The notes: generated by a model not told the origin, from the letters alone. 64,000 nucleotides of DNA from Flavobacteriia bacterium (GCA_016183815.1 JACPDW010000007.1:124001-188000); one strand, 5' to 3'; shown: positions 18,801-29,110, counted from the first letter of the stretch. Numbers and translations are program-made.

Positions 18801-20107
18801 ATGTGTTTAGTTTTATTTTTGCTAAACTCGTAAAGTCCTTTTCCATCAATACAATAAAAAAGTTTGTCATTTACAGAAAATATAAATATGACTTTTTCTT
18901 TGATGTTTAAAAAAGGTTTAAAAACGCCTTTTTCATAAAAAACAAGACCATGATTGCTAGCAAATATAATTTTGTTTTGATAAGTACATTGGCCATAAAT
19001 TCTTAATGAAAAAGTTGTAAAACTTTTATTTCTAAAAGTTCCTGTATAAGTTTTTCCATTAAAATCACTAATAAACACCTCATTTTTTTCATTCCTATAA
19101 ATAAAAGAAATTAAAGGATTTTGATAAACAGAATGAAGTTGAATTTTTGAAATTGGTTCTTGTGATATTTTTATTAAACCCAAATTTGAACTACACGCCC
19201 AAAAATCATCATTTTTATCAATAAAAACAGAATTAATATTCAGATTTTTTTCTTTATAATTTATTGGTATTTGTGTTAATTTTTGTTCTTTAATGTAAAA
19301 AAAATGATTTAATGAATCAACAAGAATCAATTTGTCATTTTTAATAAAAACGGATTTAATGCTTTCCATTTTTGGGTGTAAAAAATTAGACACCCGAATT
19401 TGACTTTTTTCTTTGTATTTATCTATTTTAATAGAATATTTTTTGTTTGTTTTTGGGTCGTAAAAATGTAAAGCTTCATTATCTTTAGAAATAAAAGAAA
19501 AACGCACCTTTTTATCAACCTCCAACCAAGTATTTAATGTGTGAATTTTATTGTTAAAAACAACAAGTGCTTCTTGATCAAACAAAATAAAAAGATGAGA
19601 TTGATGTTCAACAATTTGAATTGGAGCTTTTGAAATTGAATTTTTGAAATTGTATGTTGAAATGATTTTGTCTTGATTACATAATCTAATTCCTAAATTT
19701 CCTATTAAAACATAATTATTTTCAAACGGAATAATGGAATAAAACTCTCCTAAATAATCAACAGGAAATTCAATTCTTTGATACTTGTTTTTTGAAAACT
19801 TGTAATATCCAGCATATCTAGATGAAAAATAAATATCATTTTTTTTAATTGAAATGTTACTTACATGATGTTCGTCTTGACCTCCAATATTTTTTGGTGT
19901 AATAAATTGAATGCCATCAAATTTTTGTATTCCAGCTCCTTCTGTTCCAACCCATAAATATCCATTTTCATCTTGTTCTATTGAACTGATATCAGACAAA
20001 TTGAGACCTTGTTTGTGATTAAAATTTTGAAATGTAAATAATTGGGAAAACAAATAGGTATTTAAACCAAAATAAAAAAACAAAAATATTAAAAGATATT
20101 TCAACAT
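15893..20107 (-). CDS. Propeller/membrane/PAS sensor with a degenerate SpoIIE-like phosphatase domain
   Basis: A 1404-residue envelope sensor. After a signal sequence (1-21) come repeats of the two-component-regulator propeller type (YLWVGTEGAGIQKFDG near 50; HLWLGTNKGLNRI near 545) and a Y_Y_Y-like beta domain. Then about eight transmembrane helices (roughly 710-920), two PAS-like segments, a coiled coil and a C-terminal PP2C/SpoIIE-like domain from about 1180. In active relatives the last domain has GDFYW, DCTGHG, SDG and DD. Here I read SDFYH (1196-1200), CSFVNS (1213-1218), SGG (1341-1343) and NN (1395-1396), so most metal-binding aspartates are missing. I infer a non-catalytic signalling output. 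First gene of the leftward run. Confidence 0.75.
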   Translation of the reverse strand: MLKYLLIFLFFYFGLNTYLFSQLFTFQNFNHKQGLNLSDISSIEQDENGYLWVGTEGAGIQKFDGIQFITPKNIGGQDEHHVSNISIKKNDIYFSSRYAGYYKFSKNKYQRIEFPVDYLGEFYSIIPFENNYVLIGNLGIRLCNQDKIISTYNFKNSISKAPIQIVEHQSHLFILFDQEALVVFNNKIHTLNTWLEVDKKVRFSFISKDNEALHFYDPKTNKKYSIKIDKYKEKSQIRVSNFLHPKMESIKSVFIKNDKLILVDSLNHFFYIKEQKLTQIPINYKEKNLNINSVFIDKNDDFWACSSNLGLIKISQEPISKIQLHSVYQNPLISFIYRNEKNEVFISDFNGKTYTGTFRNKSFTTFSLRIYGQCTYQNKIIFASNHGLVFYEKGVFKPFLNIKEKVIFIFSVNDKLFYCIDGKGLYEFSKNKTKHIVESGIASHFYTAQFNPFKNKIYFGSNIGLFVYSINDNSIIQLKKITKYPRGYSGVSVKDKFNNYWFSSGKSLIFISKEEKYKFYKDNNLFNSNLFYTLNSDKTGHLWLGTNKGLNRIKINNLGEIEYSVQYSKENGFDGYETHMRSSFQSNDLIFIGTIEGLYMINPKIFSLSFVPPPPLISINKLKNAKDSKGEEELIQLHFVSVNPKFKGVKYSYRLKGKVENWTSLSKENEIFLTNLNDKDYIFEVKSSYDGVHFSEISSLIIKNNLPFWKSNWFLILIILVVAFVNLYFLDKTKSFTFLKNVEVYDVEISNLTRTLFLLFGWISTTFIYYFSSNLDKTIINNYTLNAFLSFLLLLLCGLSFVHHPWKNIKNNSLKIAVYLVIIHAYLCLYISNIHPYYLIILCLCSAIIPLAIKNLSELIIFSSLQIIISCSFVYLLENTFYDKILFLLAVIVSLCISIFSTYIRNESLHKLLFVTFLINKGKFFAFSFDDRFKIKFLSESFIALLGNKSINLFNSSISELNQFIDKKSNESQIFNQNIIENKKIIVAFQTKLNKLIWIEWTIYRINKNQHVLLGQNISKQIIAEKQNTLLYESKNELVFEVDIYGNIINSNSFFKKFFGFNEQTNKISSFMLLMPNEKESIKSFYEKQFKEKTLETTKEVFCIDKNGEKKLIELNSHLIFEEENTKHIKKFLCRAKDLSSDFYLLERNNQLQKKYNILQNSLKELITVHKNNEEVYQAEFEQFEKILFNQSEIMSDFYHIEKTFSTVYMSICSFVNSPIQSSFVSALICGFLNQIIQTEKVEDSGNILIELEKKCIHYLTLDYILKNKLELEIQIIQFDKKNKNIKYSTAGGQFLSNRSGDIIVQKGETKRLFELPHATFSKYHTYELKFHKTEYMILISGGFFNGQNFKENKKVDMPKLISFFKENKNSSINEQLILLKTFTEKSIKFDLYPNNFFIVGLKF

Positions 20108-20263
20108 TTAATCAAATATTAAGCACTAAAATAATTAATTTTTATTTAATTATGGTAAAAATAATAATTCTATAGAATTTCAAAAATTAAAATTTTATAT
20201 ATAATACAGTTGTCTTTTGTATTTTTCGTTGCCGGTTCAGGTAATTTTTACACATATTATTTG

Positions 20264-20271
20264 TAATTTTG
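20264..20271 (+). promoter_or_regulatory. Bacteroidota -7 element for gcvP
   Basis: TAATTTTG matches TAnnTTTG and ends 18 bases before the gcvP ATG at 20290. No convincing -33 box. No glycine riboswitch structure was recognised in the 180-bp divergent gap. Confidence 0.5.
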
Positions 20272-20289
20272 ACAAAAATTTTATAAAAA

Positions 20290-23154
20290 ATGGAATTTAT
20301 TCACAGACACATCGGAAACAACGAAAGCGAACAGCAACAAATGTTAGACAAACTCTCTTGTAATCAAATAAGTGATTTAATTGAAAAAACCGTTCCTTCG
20401 GATATTTTTTTAAAAAATGAATTGAAAATAAACAAAGCAATGACTGAAGATGAGTATTTAATTCATATTCAAAAAATTGCAAGTAAAAATAAAGTTTTTA
20501 AATCAATGATTGGATTGGGATATAATGAAACCATTGTGCCTTCTGTAATATTGAGAAATGTATTAGAAAATCCAGGATGGTACACAGCTTATACCCCATA
20601 TCAAGCTGAAATTTCACAAGGTCGATTAGAGGCCTTGTTGAATTTTCAAACCATGATTTTGGATTTAACAAAAATGGACATTGCCAACGCTTCTCTTTTA
20701 GATGAAGGAACTGCCGCTGCTGAAGCAATGATAATGATGTTTAATTCAAGAACAAGACAACAACAAAAAGAAAACATAAATAAGTTTTTTGTATCAGAAA
20801 ATATTTTCCCTCAAAACATTGAAGTTTTGAAAGGAAGAGCAAAAAACTTAAAAATCGAATTAATTATTGATGATGAACAAAAGATTCAACTTGACGAGTC
20901 TTATTTTGGTGCAATTATACAATATCCAGACGCTTTTGGGAAATTGTATTCTCCAAAATCATTGATTCAAAACTGGAAAGAAAAAGAAATTCAAGTTGCT
21001 TTAATTGCTGATATTATGGCACTTGTTCTGCTAAAAGCTCCCGGCGAAATGAATGCTGATGTAGTGTTGGGCTCTACTCAACGCTTCGGTGTTCCTATGG
21101 GTTTTGGTGGGCCTCACGCCGCTTTTTTTGCTTGTAAAGAAGAGTATAAAAGAAACATTCCCGGTAGAATTATTGGGGTTTCTAAAGATGCTGATGATCA
21201 ATTGGCTTTAAGAATGGCTTTACAGACTAGAGAACAACATATCAAAAGAGATAAAGCAACTTCAAACATTTGTACGGCACAAGCTTTGTTAGCAGTAATG
21301 GCAAGTATGTACGCAGTTTATCATGGACCAAAAGAATTGAAAAATATCGCTAACTCTATTCATAATATTGCTGCAAATACAGCCAATGTATTAACTCTTT
21401 TAGGTTATCAACTTCAGAACAAAGACTTTTTTGACACTTTGCATGTTATTGTTCCTCAAGGAAAAACAACTTCTGAATTAAAAAAAATCTCTGAAAATAA
21501 AGGGTATAATTTTAGATATATCAACGAAAAAGAATTCACGCTTTCATTTGCAGAAGGTTTTGATGAAAAAGATTTTAGAACTCTATCTGAAATTTTTTCA
21601 AATTTTGTGGGAATGGAAATTGATAAACTCGATTTTAATTTTTCTTATTCTATTGAAAAACAATTTTTAAGAAACGACGAAATTTTGACTCATCCAACTT
21701 TTAATTCTTATCATACAGAATCTAAAATGATGAGGTATTTAAAAAGACTAGAAAACAAAGATTTATCTCTTGTACATAGTATGATTTCTTTAGGGTCTTG
21801 TACTATGAAATTGAATGCTGCAAGTGAGATGATGCCCATTAGTCTTCCTGCTTTTGCAAACATTCATCCTTTTGCACCCAAAGATCAAGTACAAGGATAT
21901 ATACAGATGATTGAAGAATTAGAAAAAGACCTTTGTGAGATAACTGGATTTCATTCTGTTTCTTTACAACCAAATTCAGGAGCTCAAGGAGAATACGCAG
22001 GATTGATGGTAATTAAAGCTTTTCATGAATCTCGTGGTGATTTTGATAGAGTTCATTTTATAATCCCTTCATCTGCACACGGTACAAATCCAGCTTCTGC
22101 TGTTATGGCAGGTTTTGAAGTAGTAATTACTCCTTGCGATGAAAATGGGAACATTAACATCTCCGAATTAAAGAAAAAAGCTGAGGAATATAGTACAACT
22201 TTAGCGGGTATTATGATTACTTATCCTTCAACTCATGGAGTATATGAAGAAGGAATTAAAGAAATAACTTCCATTGTTCACCAATTTGGCGGTCAAGTGT
22301 ATATGGATGGAGCAAACATGAATGCACAAGTTGGTTTAACTAATCCCGGAAATATTGGTGCAGATGTATGCCATTTAAATCTTCATAAAACTTTTGCCAT
22401 TCCTCATGGTGGTGGAGGCCCCGGCATGGGACCAATAGGTGTTGCTCAACATTTGTCTCCTTTTTTACCAGGAAATCCATTTGTGAATTGTGGGGGAGAA
22501 AAACCCATATATGCTGTTTCTTCGGCTCCATATGGCAGTGCCTCAATTCTTTTAATTTCTTATGGATATATCAAAATGTTAGGTGCTAATGGATTAAAAA
22601 AAGCAACTGAAAACGCAATTTTAAATGCAAATTATCTAAAAGAATGTTTGAAAAATTATTATCCAATTTTATATACAGGGAAAAACGACACCGTTGCACA
22701 TGAGTTAATTTTAGATTGTAGAGAGTTTAAAAAAACAGCAGATGTAGAAGTGGCTGATATTGCCAAACGTTTAATTGATTATGGTTTTCATGCTCCTACA
22801 GTATCTTTTCCTGTTGCTGGCACTCTAATGATTGAGCCAACAGAAAGTGAAGATAAGGCAGAATTAGATCGTTTTGTTTTGGCTATGATTCAAATTCGTC
22901 AAGAAATTAAAGAAATTGAAGATGGAATTTATAATACAACAAATAATGTGTTAAAAAATTCGCCTCACAATGCCCAATGTATTATAAAAAATGAATGGAA
23001 TTATCCATATAGTCCACAAAAAGCCGCTTATCCTGTTGAATATTTAACAGAAAGTAAATATTGGGTACCAGTAAGAAGAGTGGACAACGCTTTTGGGGAT
23101 AGAAACTTAATTTGTTCTTGTCCAAGTGTTGACAGCTATCTTATTTCTAATTAA
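20290..23154 (+). CDS. gcvP: Glycine dehydrogenase (aminomethyl-transferring), P protein of glycine cleavage
   Basis: A 954-residue full-length fused P protein. It decarboxylates glycine with pyridoxal phosphate and passes the aminomethyl group to the lipoyl H protein. The N-terminal half has MIGLGYNETIVPSVI and YTAYTPYQAEISQGRLEALL. The C-terminal half has GSCTMKLNAASEMMP, the PLP lysine Lys700 in LNLHKTFAIPHGGGGPG, and MIEPTESE. The gene is followed 6 bp later by obgE. gcvH and gcvT are not in the window, as is usual in this phylum where the three genes are dispersed. Confidence 0.96.
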   Translation: MEFIHRHIGNNESEQQQMLDKLSCNQISDLIEKTVPSDIFLKNELKINKAMTEDEYLIHIQKIASKNKVFKSMIGLGYNETIVPSVILRNVLENPGWYTAYTPYQAEISQGRLEALLNFQTMILDLTKMDIANASLLDEGTAAAEAMIMMFNSRTRQQQKENINKFFVSENIFPQNIEVLKGRAKNLKIELIIDDEQKIQLDESYFGAIIQYPDAFGKLYSPKSLIQNWKEKEIQVALIADIMALVLLKAPGEMNADVVLGSTQRFGVPMGFGGPHAAFFACKEEYKRNIPGRIIGVSKDADDQLALRMALQTREQHIKRDKATSNICTAQALLAVMASMYAVYHGPKELKNIANSIHNIAANTANVLTLLGYQLQNKDFFDTLHVIVPQGKTTSELKKISENKGYNFRYINEKEFTLSFAEGFDEKDFRTLSEIFSNFVGMEIDKLDFNFSYSIEKQFLRNDEILTHPTFNSYHTESKMMRYLKRLENKDLSLVHSMISLGSCTMKLNAASEMMPISLPAFANIHPFAPKDQVQGYIQMIEELEKDLCEITGFHSVSLQPNSGAQGEYAGLMVIKAFHESRGDFDRVHFIIPSSAHGTNPASAVMAGFEVVITPCDENGNINISELKKKAEEYSTTLAGIMITYPSTHGVYEEGIKEITSIVHQFGGQVYMDGANMNAQVGLTNPGNIGADVCHLNLHKTFAIPHGGGGPGMGPIGVAQHLSPFLPGNPFVNCGGEKPIYAVSSAPYGSASILLISYGYIKMLGANGLKKATENAILNANYLKECLKNYYPILYTGKNDTVAHELILDCREFKKTADVEVADIAKRLIDYGFHAPTVSFPVAGTLMIEPTESEDKAELDRFVLAMIQIRQEIKEIEDGIYNTTNNVLKNSPHNAQCIIKNEWNYPYSPQKAAYPVEYLTESKYWVPVRRVDNAFGDRNLICSCPSVDSYLISN

Positions 23155-23160
23155 TTTTAA

Positions 23161-24165
23161 ATGTCTTCAGATAATTTCGTTGATTACGTAAAAATCCATT
23201 GTACTTCTGGAAATGGAGGGGCAGGTTCTACTCATTTTAGAAGAGAAAAATACATTCCAAAAGGAGGTCCTGACGGTGGTGATGGTGGTCGAGGAGGTCA
23301 TGTGATTTTGAGAGGAAACAAACAACTATGGACACTTTTACATCTTAAATACACCAAACACATTAAAGCCAGTCATGGAATTAGAGGGAGTGGTAATTTG
23401 AAAACAGGTGCTCAAGGAACTGATGTATATATTGAAGTTCCAATTGGAACAGTTGTTAGAGATTCAGAAAGCAATGAAATTTTATTTGAAATTAATGAGG
23501 ATAAAGAAGAAAAAATTCTCTTGAAAGGAGGCAAAGGTGGTTTGGGCAATAACCATTTTAAATCACCAACCAACCAAAGTCCAAAATATGCTCAACCGGG
23601 TGAACAAGGTTTAGAAGAATGGAAAATTTTAGAATTAAAAATTTTAGCAGACATTGGATTAGTAGGATTTCCCAACGCTGGTAAAAGCACTTTGCTTTCC
23701 GTTATTACCGATGCAAAACCCGAAATAGCAGATTATCCTTTTACTACTTTGAGACCAAATCTCGGCATTGTTAAATATAGAGATTATCGTTCGTTTGTTG
23801 TCGCTGATATACCTGGAATCATAGAGGGTGCTTCTAAAGGTAAGGGGCTTGGCTATAGGTTTTTACGTCATATCGAGAGAAACTCTATTTTACTTTTCCT
23901 AATTTCTTCTGAATCAGAAGATTATTTAAAAGAATATCAGATTTTACTAAAAGAACTAGAAAATTATAATCCTGATTTATTGCTAAAAGACAGAGTTATA
24001 GCTATCACAAAAGCAGATTTATTAGAGGATGAAAAACGAAAAGAATGTGCCATTTCTCTTAAAAAATATCCACATTTATTTATATCTTCAGTTACTCAAG
24101 AAGGTTTAACTGAATTGAAAGATGCACTTTGGAAAAAATTAAATACTGATGGAGAAATTAATTGA
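23161..24165 (+). CDS. obgE: GTPase Obg/CgtA
   Basis: A 334-residue GTPase of 50S ribosome assembly. The glycine-rich Obg domain fills about 1-158 ([26 protein letters not shown]). The G domain follows with P-loop GFPNAGKST near 166, switch block [17 protein letters not shown] and TKAD. It stops after the G domain; the variable OCT domain is absent, as often in Bacteroidota. It lies 6 bp after gcvP and overlaps the PAP2 gene by 17 bp, so the three are probably cotranscribed. Confidence 0.95.
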   Translation: MSSDNFVDYVKIHCTSGNGGAGSTHFRREKYIPKGGPDGGDGGRGGHVILRGNKQLWTLLHLKYTKHIKASHGIRGSGNLKTGAQGTDVYIEVPIGTVVRDSESNEILFEINEDKEEKILLKGGKGGLGNNHFKSPTNQSPKYAQPGEQGLEEWKILELKILADIGLVGFPNAGKSTLLSVITDAKPEIADYPFTTLRPNLGIVKYRDYRSFVVADIPGIIEGASKGKGLGYRFLRHIERNSILLFLISSESEDYLKEYQILLKELENYNPDLLLKDRVIAITKADLLEDEKRKECAISLKKYPHLFISSVTQEGLTELKDALWKKLNTDGEIN

Positions 24166-24727
24166 CATAGATAGACAGATTGTATTATTCATTAATGGAG
24201 CAAATAATCCATTTATTGATGAACTAATGTGGCAAATTTCTGGAAGATTAATTTGGATTCCTCTCTATTTACTTATATTCTTTTTAGCGTATAAAAAATT
24301 TGGTTGGAGACTGGCAGTCTTTTATGCAGTATTTACCTTTAGTTGTTTCGCTTTTTCTGATTTATTAAGTAACCAAATAAAATATGTTTTTGAACGATTA
24401 AGACCTTCACATAATGAGTTTTTTAACGGCAAATTACATTTGTATCAAATTTCAAGAAAAGAATTTTATACAGGTGGGTCTTTTGGTTTTGTTTCCTCTC
24501 ATGCAAGCAATTTTTTTACATTATCTTTCAGTTTTTTTCTAATATTAGGTAAAACTTATCCAAAAATGAAATATATTCTTTTTATTATTTCAGCACTTGT
24601 CTGTTATTCAAGAATATATTTAGGGGTTCATTATTTATCTGACATTATTGGAGGAGCAATTGTGGGGACTTTTATTGCCTTTATTTTTCATCGTTTTGTT
24701 TGGAAAAAAATGTTTAAAAATATTTAA
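24149..24727 (+). CDS. PAP2-family membrane phosphatase
   Basis: A 192-residue integral membrane protein with about five hydrophobic helices. The phosphatase signature is present in order: [10 protein letters not shown] (Lys-x6-Arg-Pro), SSHASN in place of PSGH with its histidine kept, and [16 protein letters not shown] (Arg, His and Asp of motif 3). Members dephosphorylate undecaprenyl pyrophosphate or phosphatidic acid outside the cytoplasmic membrane; which one applies here is open. The start lies inside the obgE 3' end, an overlap of 17 bp in another frame. There is no visible terminator in the 126 bp downstream. Confidence 0.9.
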   Translation: MEKLIDIDRQIVLFINGANNPFIDELMWQISGRLIWIPLYLLIFFLAYKKFGWRLAVFYAVFTFSCFAFSDLLSNQIKYVFERLRPSHNEFFNGKLHLYQISRKEFYTGGSFGFVSSHASNFFTLSFSFFLILGKTYPKMKYILFIISALVCYSRIYLGVHYLSDIIGGAIVGTFIAFIFHRFVWKKMFKNI

Positions 24728-24853
24728 GTCTGCTAAAAAAGTCATAAAAATTCAGATTAGAATAGTTTAATTTGATCGAGTTTCAAATAGATGTGCTCCA
24801 TTTACTGAAAATTCTAATAATTCTACAACTGTAAATAAAGATAATACGAAAAC

Positions 24854-27760
24854 CTATTCCTTCACCACTTTTACCATTTCAGTTCCCAAATCCGTTTTTA
24901 CTTCCATAAAATACAAGCCATTTGGTACATCTGAAAGATTTACTTTAATTTCTTTTCCGTATAAATTAGCTTTTTCTAAAACGATTTGACCTGAAATGTT
25001 TAATAAATTGTAAGAAATTTGTTTTTGATAAGTTGAAAATGAAAGCGTTGTTTCTTGTTTTGTTGGATTTGGATAAACTTTGATTCCTGTTTTGGTTTTG
25101 CTTAGTTGCGTTAATGAATTTGTTGGTTCAAAAGTTCGTCTTTGCACTTTATGTGAAGTTTCATTTGTGATGATTGGTTCATTAAAATCAAAGTAAATAT
25201 CTGCATCATTGCTTAATAAAGTTCCATTTGGTAAATTTGGTTTTTGTTTCACACGATAAGATAAGAATCCATGACTTGCAACTTCATTGGTAGTACTATC
25301 TGGCAATAAAATATTTGGAAATGTCCATTCCATAACTCTTGGACCATACATTCTGAAATTATAATCGTGACTCGCACTTCCTGGTATAACAGAGAAAATA
25401 TCAAAATCCAAATCTAAGGTATCTCTCACCACAATATTAAATGCTGTATCTGTTCCTGTATTTTGAAAACGAATCAAATATTCAATGTCTTGATTGGGTA
25501 AGACTTCGTGTTCAGTTCCTAAACCATAAGGTGTTCCTTTTTTGTCGTTGGGGTCATAACTTCCAGTTACTACTCCACAATAAATATCTTTCACAGGATC
25601 GGCATCATCTTGTGGAAAAACATTCACCAATTCTGGAGTCCAGTTACCTGGATTACAATTCTCTACATGTGCATTTGGATGTGAATTCCCAGGATGTAAG
25701 GGATGTTGATCGGCTTCTAAAATCCAAGTTTGACCTGTTCCTAAAAATACGTAAGTATAGGTTTCTTCTCCTAACAATTTAATGGAATCCAATAAATAAG
25801 GTACTCCATCAATGTAAATGCGAACTGGACTGTAACATTCCATATCGCCACCGTCTAATTCACCAGAATTCGTAATCGTAAAATAAATGGAATCATTGGC
25901 ACACCAACCTTCTACGCTCAAACTAGAATGATCCCAAGGTAAGGTACAAGGCATAATTTCTCCAGATGGAGGTGTTGGAATCGTATCTAAAACACAATCT
26001 GCCACTGGATATAAATTGGTTTCCAAACACAAAGTTAAACCTAATGGTGCATCGCAATTTACTTGCGTGGAAATGGTATAATTCACACATTCTCCCGGGT
26101 ACAAAGTGTCATGTTGAAAGCGATATTGGTTATTTCCTAAATTCGTGTAAGGCAAACTTGCGTTTTCGAAAATCAAATTAGGATCCAGTTCCACGATGGA
26201 ATAAGCGTTTGGTAAAATACCTGTAGCATCGTATTCGTTGCAAGCTTGCACAAAAATTTGTTGATTGGTAAAACATGGTCGCATGAATGGCATATTGACT
26301 GAAATTGTAGGAGCAGGACAAGGATTATTGGCAACCATCCCAAAACTTGGGGCAATAGTTAAAGAATCAGGGTGAACAACCGTAAAACTTTGTGTTATAG
26401 GGCAAGTAGGAGTCCAGTTGGTGTTGGAAGTATCGATGGTGATGGTGTAGTTGCCAGCTGGGAGGGAATCGAGATACCAAAAACCACTATTGTTGGTTTG
26501 TAAAACAATATTGCCTTGAGTTATAAGCAAATGTCTGTTTGGTATACCTTGTTCACCTATATCTTTCACACAGTTTTCATTGAAATCTAAAAACATATAG
26601 CCTTTAATCCCTTTAATTCCAGTAGGTTGTTGAACTTCACATAATTGAATGGTTTGAACGGGGATATTTCTATCTGTATTAGTACCATCGCCTAATTGAC
26701 CTCGTGAATTCCTTCCACAAGACCAAAGTGTAGCTTCATCTTTCAAGGCAATGGTATGATATCCTCCTCCCGAAATAGCAGTAATTCCTGTTAGATTGCT
26801 TATTTGTACAGGTATATTTCTATTAGTGTTAGTACCATCGCCTAATTGTCCATAGGCATTAAAACCCCAAGACCAAACTGTACCATCATTTTTCAAGGCT
26901 AATGTATGATTCGACCCCGCTGTGACAGCAATAATTTCAGTTAGATTGCTAACTAGTAAAGGTATGTTACTACCCCAATTGTTAAGCCCATCGCCTATCT
27001 GACCAAAATCATCCGATCCCCAAGACCAAACTGTACCATCATTTTTCAAGGCTACGGTATGTTTGTCTCCTCCAGCAATTGCAATAACTCCTATTAGGTT
27101 GCTAACTTGTACAGGAGTATTTCTATCAATATAAGTTCCATCGCCTAATTGACCATACCAATTATGTCCCCATGCCCAAATCGTACCATCATCCTTCAGA
27201 GCCAAGGAATGATCATCTCCTCCGGCTATTGCTATAACTCCTGTTAAATTGTTTACCTGTACTGGTGTAGCACTATTAATGTTAGTCCCATCACCTAATT
27301 GACCATACCAATTATATCCCCAAGACCATACCGTTCCGTCATTTTTTAGTACTATGGTATGGTTCAAAGCCCCAGCAATAGCAACAACTCCAGTCAAGTT
27401 AATTACTTGAACAGGGGTGTTACTTTGATTAGTAGTACCATTCCCTAATTGACCTTGCGAATTATATCCCCAAGCCCATACCGTACCGTCGTTTTTCAAA
27501 GCAATTGTGTGATCCAATCCCCTTGTAATTGCTACAACCATAGTTAGATCACTTACTACTATTGGTGTACTTCTATCAATGTTAGTTCCATCACCTAATT
27601 GACCATGCCAATTATTTCCCCACGCTAGTACTGTTCCATCTGTGCAAATTGACATGGAATGCTCCCCTCCTGCCGAAATTGTTTGTGCAAAAGAATGGGA
27701 AGCTATTACACAAAAAACACCAAAGAAAATGCTTTTAAAGAGTAAAATTTGGTTTTTCAT
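24854..27760 (-). CDS. Secreted RCC1-repeat protein with T9SS type A sorting domain
   Basis: A 968-residue surface or secreted protein. A signal peptide ([20 protein letters not shown], cleaved near SFA-Q) leads into seven RCC1-type repeats of about 51 residues ([16 protein letters not shown] and variants, roughly 27-375), enough to close one seven-bladed propeller. An SdrD B/carboxypeptidase-like domain follows ([20 protein letters not shown]), then a DUF11-like region with [11 protein letters not shown] (about 730-870). It ends in a T9SS type A domain with [15 protein letters not shown] and a basic VKVVKE end. RCC1 propellers mediate protein contacts; in this setting the ligand is unknown. 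The coding DNA looks less AT-rich than its neighbours. Confidence 0.86.
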   Translation of the reverse strand: MKNQILLFKSIFFGVFCVIASHSFAQTISAGGEHSMSICTDGTVLAWGNNWHGQLGDGTNIDRSTPIVVSDLTMVVAITRGLDHTIALKNDGTVWAWGYNSQGQLGNGTTNQSNTPVQVINLTGVVAIAGALNHTIVLKNDGTVWSWGYNWYGQLGDGTNINSATPVQVNNLTGVIAIAGGDDHSLALKDDGTIWAWGHNWYGQLGDGTYIDRNTPVQVSNLIGVIAIAGGDKHTVALKNDGTVWSWGSDDFGQIGDGLNNWGSNIPLLVSNLTEIIAVTAGSNHTLALKNDGTVWSWGFNAYGQLGDGTNTNRNIPVQISNLTGITAISGGGYHTIALKDEATLWSCGRNSRGQLGDGTNTDRNIPVQTIQLCEVQQPTGIKGIKGYMFLDFNENCVKDIGEQGIPNRHLLITQGNIVLQTNNSGFWYLDSLPAGNYTITIDTSNTNWTPTCPITQSFTVVHPDSLTIAPSFGMVANNPCPAPTISVNMPFMRPCFTNQQIFVQACNEYDATGILPNAYSIVELDPNLIFENASLPYTNLGNNQYRFQHDTLYPGECVNYTISTQVNCDAPLGLTLCLETNLYPVADCVLDTIPTPPSGEIMPCTLPWDHSSLSVEGWCANDSIYFTITNSGELDGGDMECYSPVRIYIDGVPYLLDSIKLLGEETYTYVFLGTGQTWILEADQHPLHPGNSHPNAHVENCNPGNWTPELVNVFPQDDADPVKDIYCGVVTGSYDPNDKKGTPYGLGTEHEVLPNQDIEYLIRFQNTGTDTAFNIVVRDTLDLDFDIFSVIPGSASHDYNFRMYGPRVMEWTFPNILLPDSTTNEVASHGFLSYRVKQKPNLPNGTLLSNDADIYFDFNEPIITNETSHKVQRRTFEPTNSLTQLSKTKTGIKVYPNPTKQETTLSFSTYQKQISYNLLNISGQIVLEKANLYGKEIKVNLSDVPNGLYFMEVKTDLGTEMVKVVKE

Positions 27761-27915
27761 ATGATATTACTTTTTAATTAAGACTCTTTTTTTTCAAAAG
27801 ACCCCTAAAAGAATTTAAAATATAAACGTAAATAATTACAAATTAGTTGCATTTACCTTAAAATGAATTTTCAAAAAATATGCGTATTATTTTCAAAACA
27901 ATGGCAAAAATCATT

Positions 27916-29079
27916 TTATAGCTCTTTCACCTCTTCCCAACCCACCAAATTCATTACCTTCTCAAAACTTAAATTTTCAGTTCCTGCGTTCACTAACAAT
28001 CCTCCATCTTGTCTAAAAACTTTTTGAAACCATTTCAAGTTTCTTAGTTGTTCTTTGTTAAATTTGGATGTTGCTTTTATTTCTACTGGTAGATAAGAAA
28101 CTTCCTTTTCAATAACTAAATCCACCTCATTTCCGATACTGTCTCTAAAGAAATACAAATTCCCATCTTGTTGTTTGTTTTTTCTGTTTTTAGTAACTTC
28201 AGCTAAAATAAAATTTTCAAATATTGCACCATAATTGTTGCTTTTTTCTAAGCTTTCAATGGATTTTATACCCAATAAAGAGCAAAGTACACCTGTATCA
28301 TAAAAATACAACTTTGGTGATTTTATTACCCGTTTGTTAAAATTTGGATGCAAAGGTGCTAAACGAAAAACAATATAACTACTTTCCAACACTCCTAACC
28401 ATGCTTCAATCGTTTTAACATCTACTCCAATATCTTTGGAAATCGAACTCACATTTAACAATTGCCCCGCTCGACCAGCACAAATTTTTAAAAACTTATG
28501 AAAAACTAAAATGTTTCCAATGTTTCTTATTTGTCGAACATCTCTTTCGATGTAAGTTTTTATGTAGTTTTCAGTCCAGCGTTTATAACTCGATTTTTTC
28601 GTAACAATTGCAGGATAAAATCCTTCCAGAATGTGTTGCAAAAGGGAACGGTTTAAATTGTTATCTTTTATTTCTTGTAAAGTAAATGGAAGTAATTCAA
28701 TATATCCCACTCGTCCAGCTAAAGATTGAGAAATAGAGGTTTGCATCAAAAAATTATTGCTGCCAGACAATACAAATTGGTTGTTTTCACTTTTATTGTC
28801 AACAATTCCCTGCAAATAATTAAATAATATTGGTACATTTTGTACTTCATCTAAAATTGCACCTTTTTTATATTGATTTAAGAATGCTCGTGGGTTTTCT
28901 ATTACTTTTATTAAAACATCAGGGTCTTCCAAAGAAACATACGATTTTTCTGGGAATGCTAATTTACAAAGTGTTGTTTTTCCTGCTTGCCGAGGTCCTG
29001 TAACACATACAATTTTAAATTCATCGGCTACTTGTTTAGCTTCTTCTATTAATGCACGAAATAAAGTAGTATTTTCCAT
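27916..29079 (-). CDS. ATP-binding protein, AAA_14/DUF4143 family
   Basis: A 387-residue protein. Walker A is GPRQAGKTTLC near residue 29, Walker B is GAILDEVQN near 94, and SGSNNFLM with LAGRVGYIELLPFT is the family sensor region. The C-terminal DUF4143 part contains KLYFYDTGVLCSLLG and the nuclease-like strand EVDLVIEKEVSYLPVEIKATSKF (Glu-Asp then Glu-Val-Lys), resembling a restriction-endonuclease fold. These proteins are common accessory genes in Bacteroidota with unsettled function. The gene stands alone with its own promoter, between the RCC1 gene and the HEPN-like pair. Confidence 0.85.
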   Translation of the reverse strand: MENTTLFRALIEEAKQVADEFKIVCVTGPRQAGKTTLCKLAFPEKSYVSLEDPDVLIKVIENPRAFLNQYKKGAILDEVQNVPILFNYLQGIVDNKSENNQFVLSGSNNFLMQTSISQSLAGRVGYIELLPFTLQEIKDNNLNRSLLQHILEGFYPAIVTKKSSYKRWTENYIKTYIERDVRQIRNIGNILVFHKFLKICAGRAGQLLNVSSISKDIGVDVKTIEAWLGVLESSYIVFRLAPLHPNFNKRVIKSPKLYFYDTGVLCSLLGIKSIESLEKSNNYGAIFENFILAEVTKNRKNKQQDGNLYFFRDSIGNEVDLVIEKEVSYLPVEIKATSKFNKEQLRNLKWFQKVFRQDGGLLVNAGTENLSFEKVMNLVGWEEVKEL

Positions 29080-29102
29080 AATTCCAAATATACAATTTAT
29101 TG

Positions 29103-29110
29103 CAAATGTA
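29103..29110 (-). promoter_or_regulatory. Bacteroidota -7 element for the AAA/DUF4143 gene
   Basis: On the minus strand these bases read TACATTTG (TAnnTTTG), 23 bases before the ATG at 29079. A second match, TATATTTG at 29092-29085, would leave almost no leader, so the upstream one is preferred. Confidence 0.45.

Noticed and set aside
25441-25782. 113-codon rightward frame inside the RCC1 protein gene
   Set aside because: Antisense shadow of a well-supported coding region; the same applies to similar frames elsewhere.
26640-27670. Repeated DNA of about 153 bp considered as a repeat array or CRISPR
   Set aside because: The repeats are in one open frame and encode RCC1 propeller blades.
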